Assembly: GCF_030142155.1 (NCBI RefSeq)
Contig: NZ_CP126247.1
Span: 992,001-1,056,000, forward strand
Length of the DNA stretch: 64,000 nt
Source: Arthrobacter sp. zg-Y820
GTDB taxonomy: Bacteria; Actinomycetota; Actinomycetes; Actinomycetales; Micrococcaceae
Reading direction: 5' to 3'
The position numbers and the translations under genes were made by a program. This document shows, piece after piece, positions 63,180 through 64,000 of the stretch. Below the pieces are notes generated by a model. The model was not told the DNA's origin. It saw nothing but the letters and a program-made list of their open reading frames with translations, and did no database searches. Numbering within the stretch: position 1 is the stretch's first letter; each line of letters opens with the position of its first letter.

Positions 63180-63478
63180 AGTTCCTTATACCTTTCAAGG
63201 CTACGAAAGTGTGAGGCTGCGTCGAGGAAAACCGTCCCGTTTCAACCTATCGACTACGCTAGATTAGGCTAGGCTGCTGATCCAACCTAATCGTCAGGCT
63301 GAGAGTTCGCAGAAACTTGATCCTCGTTTGTCTCATCGACGGACAAAGTATTGAGACAAGGATGCATCTGAGGCGACTCCAGAGCCGGCCATCTTCGTTG
63401 GCTTTTGAGAATGTTTGCCTGTGTCGCCTATAGTGGATTCTTCGGCCAGTTGTGGCCAACAGTTAGGGGACAGCGTTC
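63180..63478. other. Divergent promoter region of the second polysaccharide locus
   Basis: About 300 AT-richer bases lie between the BY-kinase 2 start and the glycosyltransferase. A good promoter for the rightward gene is seen at 63405. No palindromic operator of the type seen elsewhere and no further gene are visible. Confidence 0.6.
63405..63434 (+). promoter_or_regulatory. Sigma-70-like promoter for the rightward glycosyltransferase
   Basis: TTGAGA (63405-63410), an 18-bp spacer and TATAGT (63429-63434) predict a start near 63441. Confidence 0.6.
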
Positions 63479-64000
63479 GTGGGGAAAAAAAGGGCTCGTG
63501 CCGTGCTGGCGGCCTCTACGGGAGGACATCTGGCGCAGTTGCACCGTTTGGCTCCTCAACTTGACATAGCTACAGACCCCCTCTGGGTCACTTTCGAAAA
63601 TGAGCAATCAAAGTCGTTGTTGCAAGACGAAAAAAACGTACTTTATTTGCCCTATATAGCTTCCCGAGATTGGCGTGCTTCGGCCCAAGCCATGACCCCG
63701 CTAAAGCATGCATTTGCGGGCGGCAATTACGACATGATATTCAGCACAGGTGCAGCAATAGCGGTTCCGGCTATGCTTGCTGCTGCAAAGATTGGTATGC
63801 GTCGATACTATCTTGAGAGCGTATCGAGATTCGACGGACCATCCCTCTCAGGAAAAATAGTTGCGCAAATTCCGGGGACGCGGGTATATACGCAACATGC
63901 TGGTTGGGCGGGAAAGCGTTGGAAATTGGGCCCTTCTGTCCTGGACGATTACTCATTGACTCCAAAAACTATTCCCGCAAAAGAAACGCTAAAAATTTTT
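63479..64000 (+). CDS. Alg14/PssD-like glycosyltransferase subunit, cut by window edge
   Basis: GTG 63479 follows AGGGGA. The 174 visible codons give AVLAASTGGHLAQLHRL, STGAAIAVPAMLAAAKIG and RRYYLESVSRFDGPSLSGK, typical of PssD/EpsE/Alg14-type proteins. These form the membrane-docking half of a two-part GT28 glycosyltransferase whose PssE partner usually follows. It continues past the window edge. Base composition is clearly lower in GC. Confidence 0.88.
   Translation, partial: MGKKRARAVLAASTGGHLAQLHRLAPQLDIATDPLWVTFENEQSKSLLQDEKNVLYLPYIASRDWRASAQAMTPLKHAFAGGNYDMIFSTGAAIAVPAMLAAAKIGMRRYYLESVSRFDGPSLSGKIVAQIPGTRVYTQHAGWAGKRWKLGPSVLDDYSLTPKTIPAKETLKIF

Overview
The window is high-GC actinobacterial DNA, most likely from Arthrobacter or another member of the Micrococcaceae. 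The gene order tatD-rpfB-rsmA-ispE and glmU-prs-rplY-pth is the conserved actinobacterial housekeeping neighbourhood. GTG and TTG starts are common, one sorting signal is of the LAxTG type, and some starts look leaderless. This is inference from gene content; no rRNA is present to confirm it.

Region 1 (1-15.0 kb) is housekeeping: a cut-off moxR, tatD, rpfB, an XRE-TPR regulator inserted on the opposite strand, rsmA, ispE, an ABC-F ATPase, a repeat-packed convergent gap, a TetR-Nudix fusion, tRNA-Gln, then glmU, prs, rplY and pth. Region 2 (15.1-30.0 kb) begins with a short, very structured transcription unit with its own promoter and terminator (a small-RNA or attenuator candidate). It is followed by five consecutive large LAL (MalT-like) LuxR-family ATPase regulators that fall into two paralogous types.

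Region 3 (30.1-49.7 kb) is a Wzx/Wzy-type exopolysaccharide locus. It holds a priming sugar transferase, a GDP-mannose 3,5-epimerase-like enzyme, glycosyltransferases, acyltransferase, SGNH hydrolase, Wzy polymerase, CDP-alcohol phosphotransferase and Wzx flippase. A minus-strand operon carries a large LamG/FN3/DNRLRE secreted protein, a lipoprotein and a Wzz/BY-kinase. A cytidylyltransferase and a GDPD-like lipoprotein follow. Region 4 (49.1-55.6 kb) has a second LamG protein with a VanZ-like partner, sufS-sufU, a 45-residue membrane protein and two proteins of unknown function. Region 5 (55.7-64 kb) is visibly more AT-rich and is a second polysaccharide locus: ugd, a second small membrane protein, an LAxTG surface protein, a DUF4012 protein, a second priming transferase, a second Wzz/BY-kinase and a cut-off Alg14/PssD-like glycosyltransferase.

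The most interesting result is a promoter architecture that recurs across regions 2-5. A 17-bp palindrome of the form CGRGTA-N5-TACYCG sits with its centre 31 or 32 nt upstream of a -10 hexamer of the form TANNNT. I find it before LAL regulators 3 and 4, the priming transferase, both LamG proteins and a 45-aa membrane protein, and in weaker form before a homologous 40-aa membrane protein. This fits class-II activation by the LuxR-type regulators encoded alongside. It would join the regulator array, the polysaccharide genes, the secreted LamG proteins and a new family of small membrane proteins into one regulon. The motif and spacing are read from the sequence; which regulator binds is inference.
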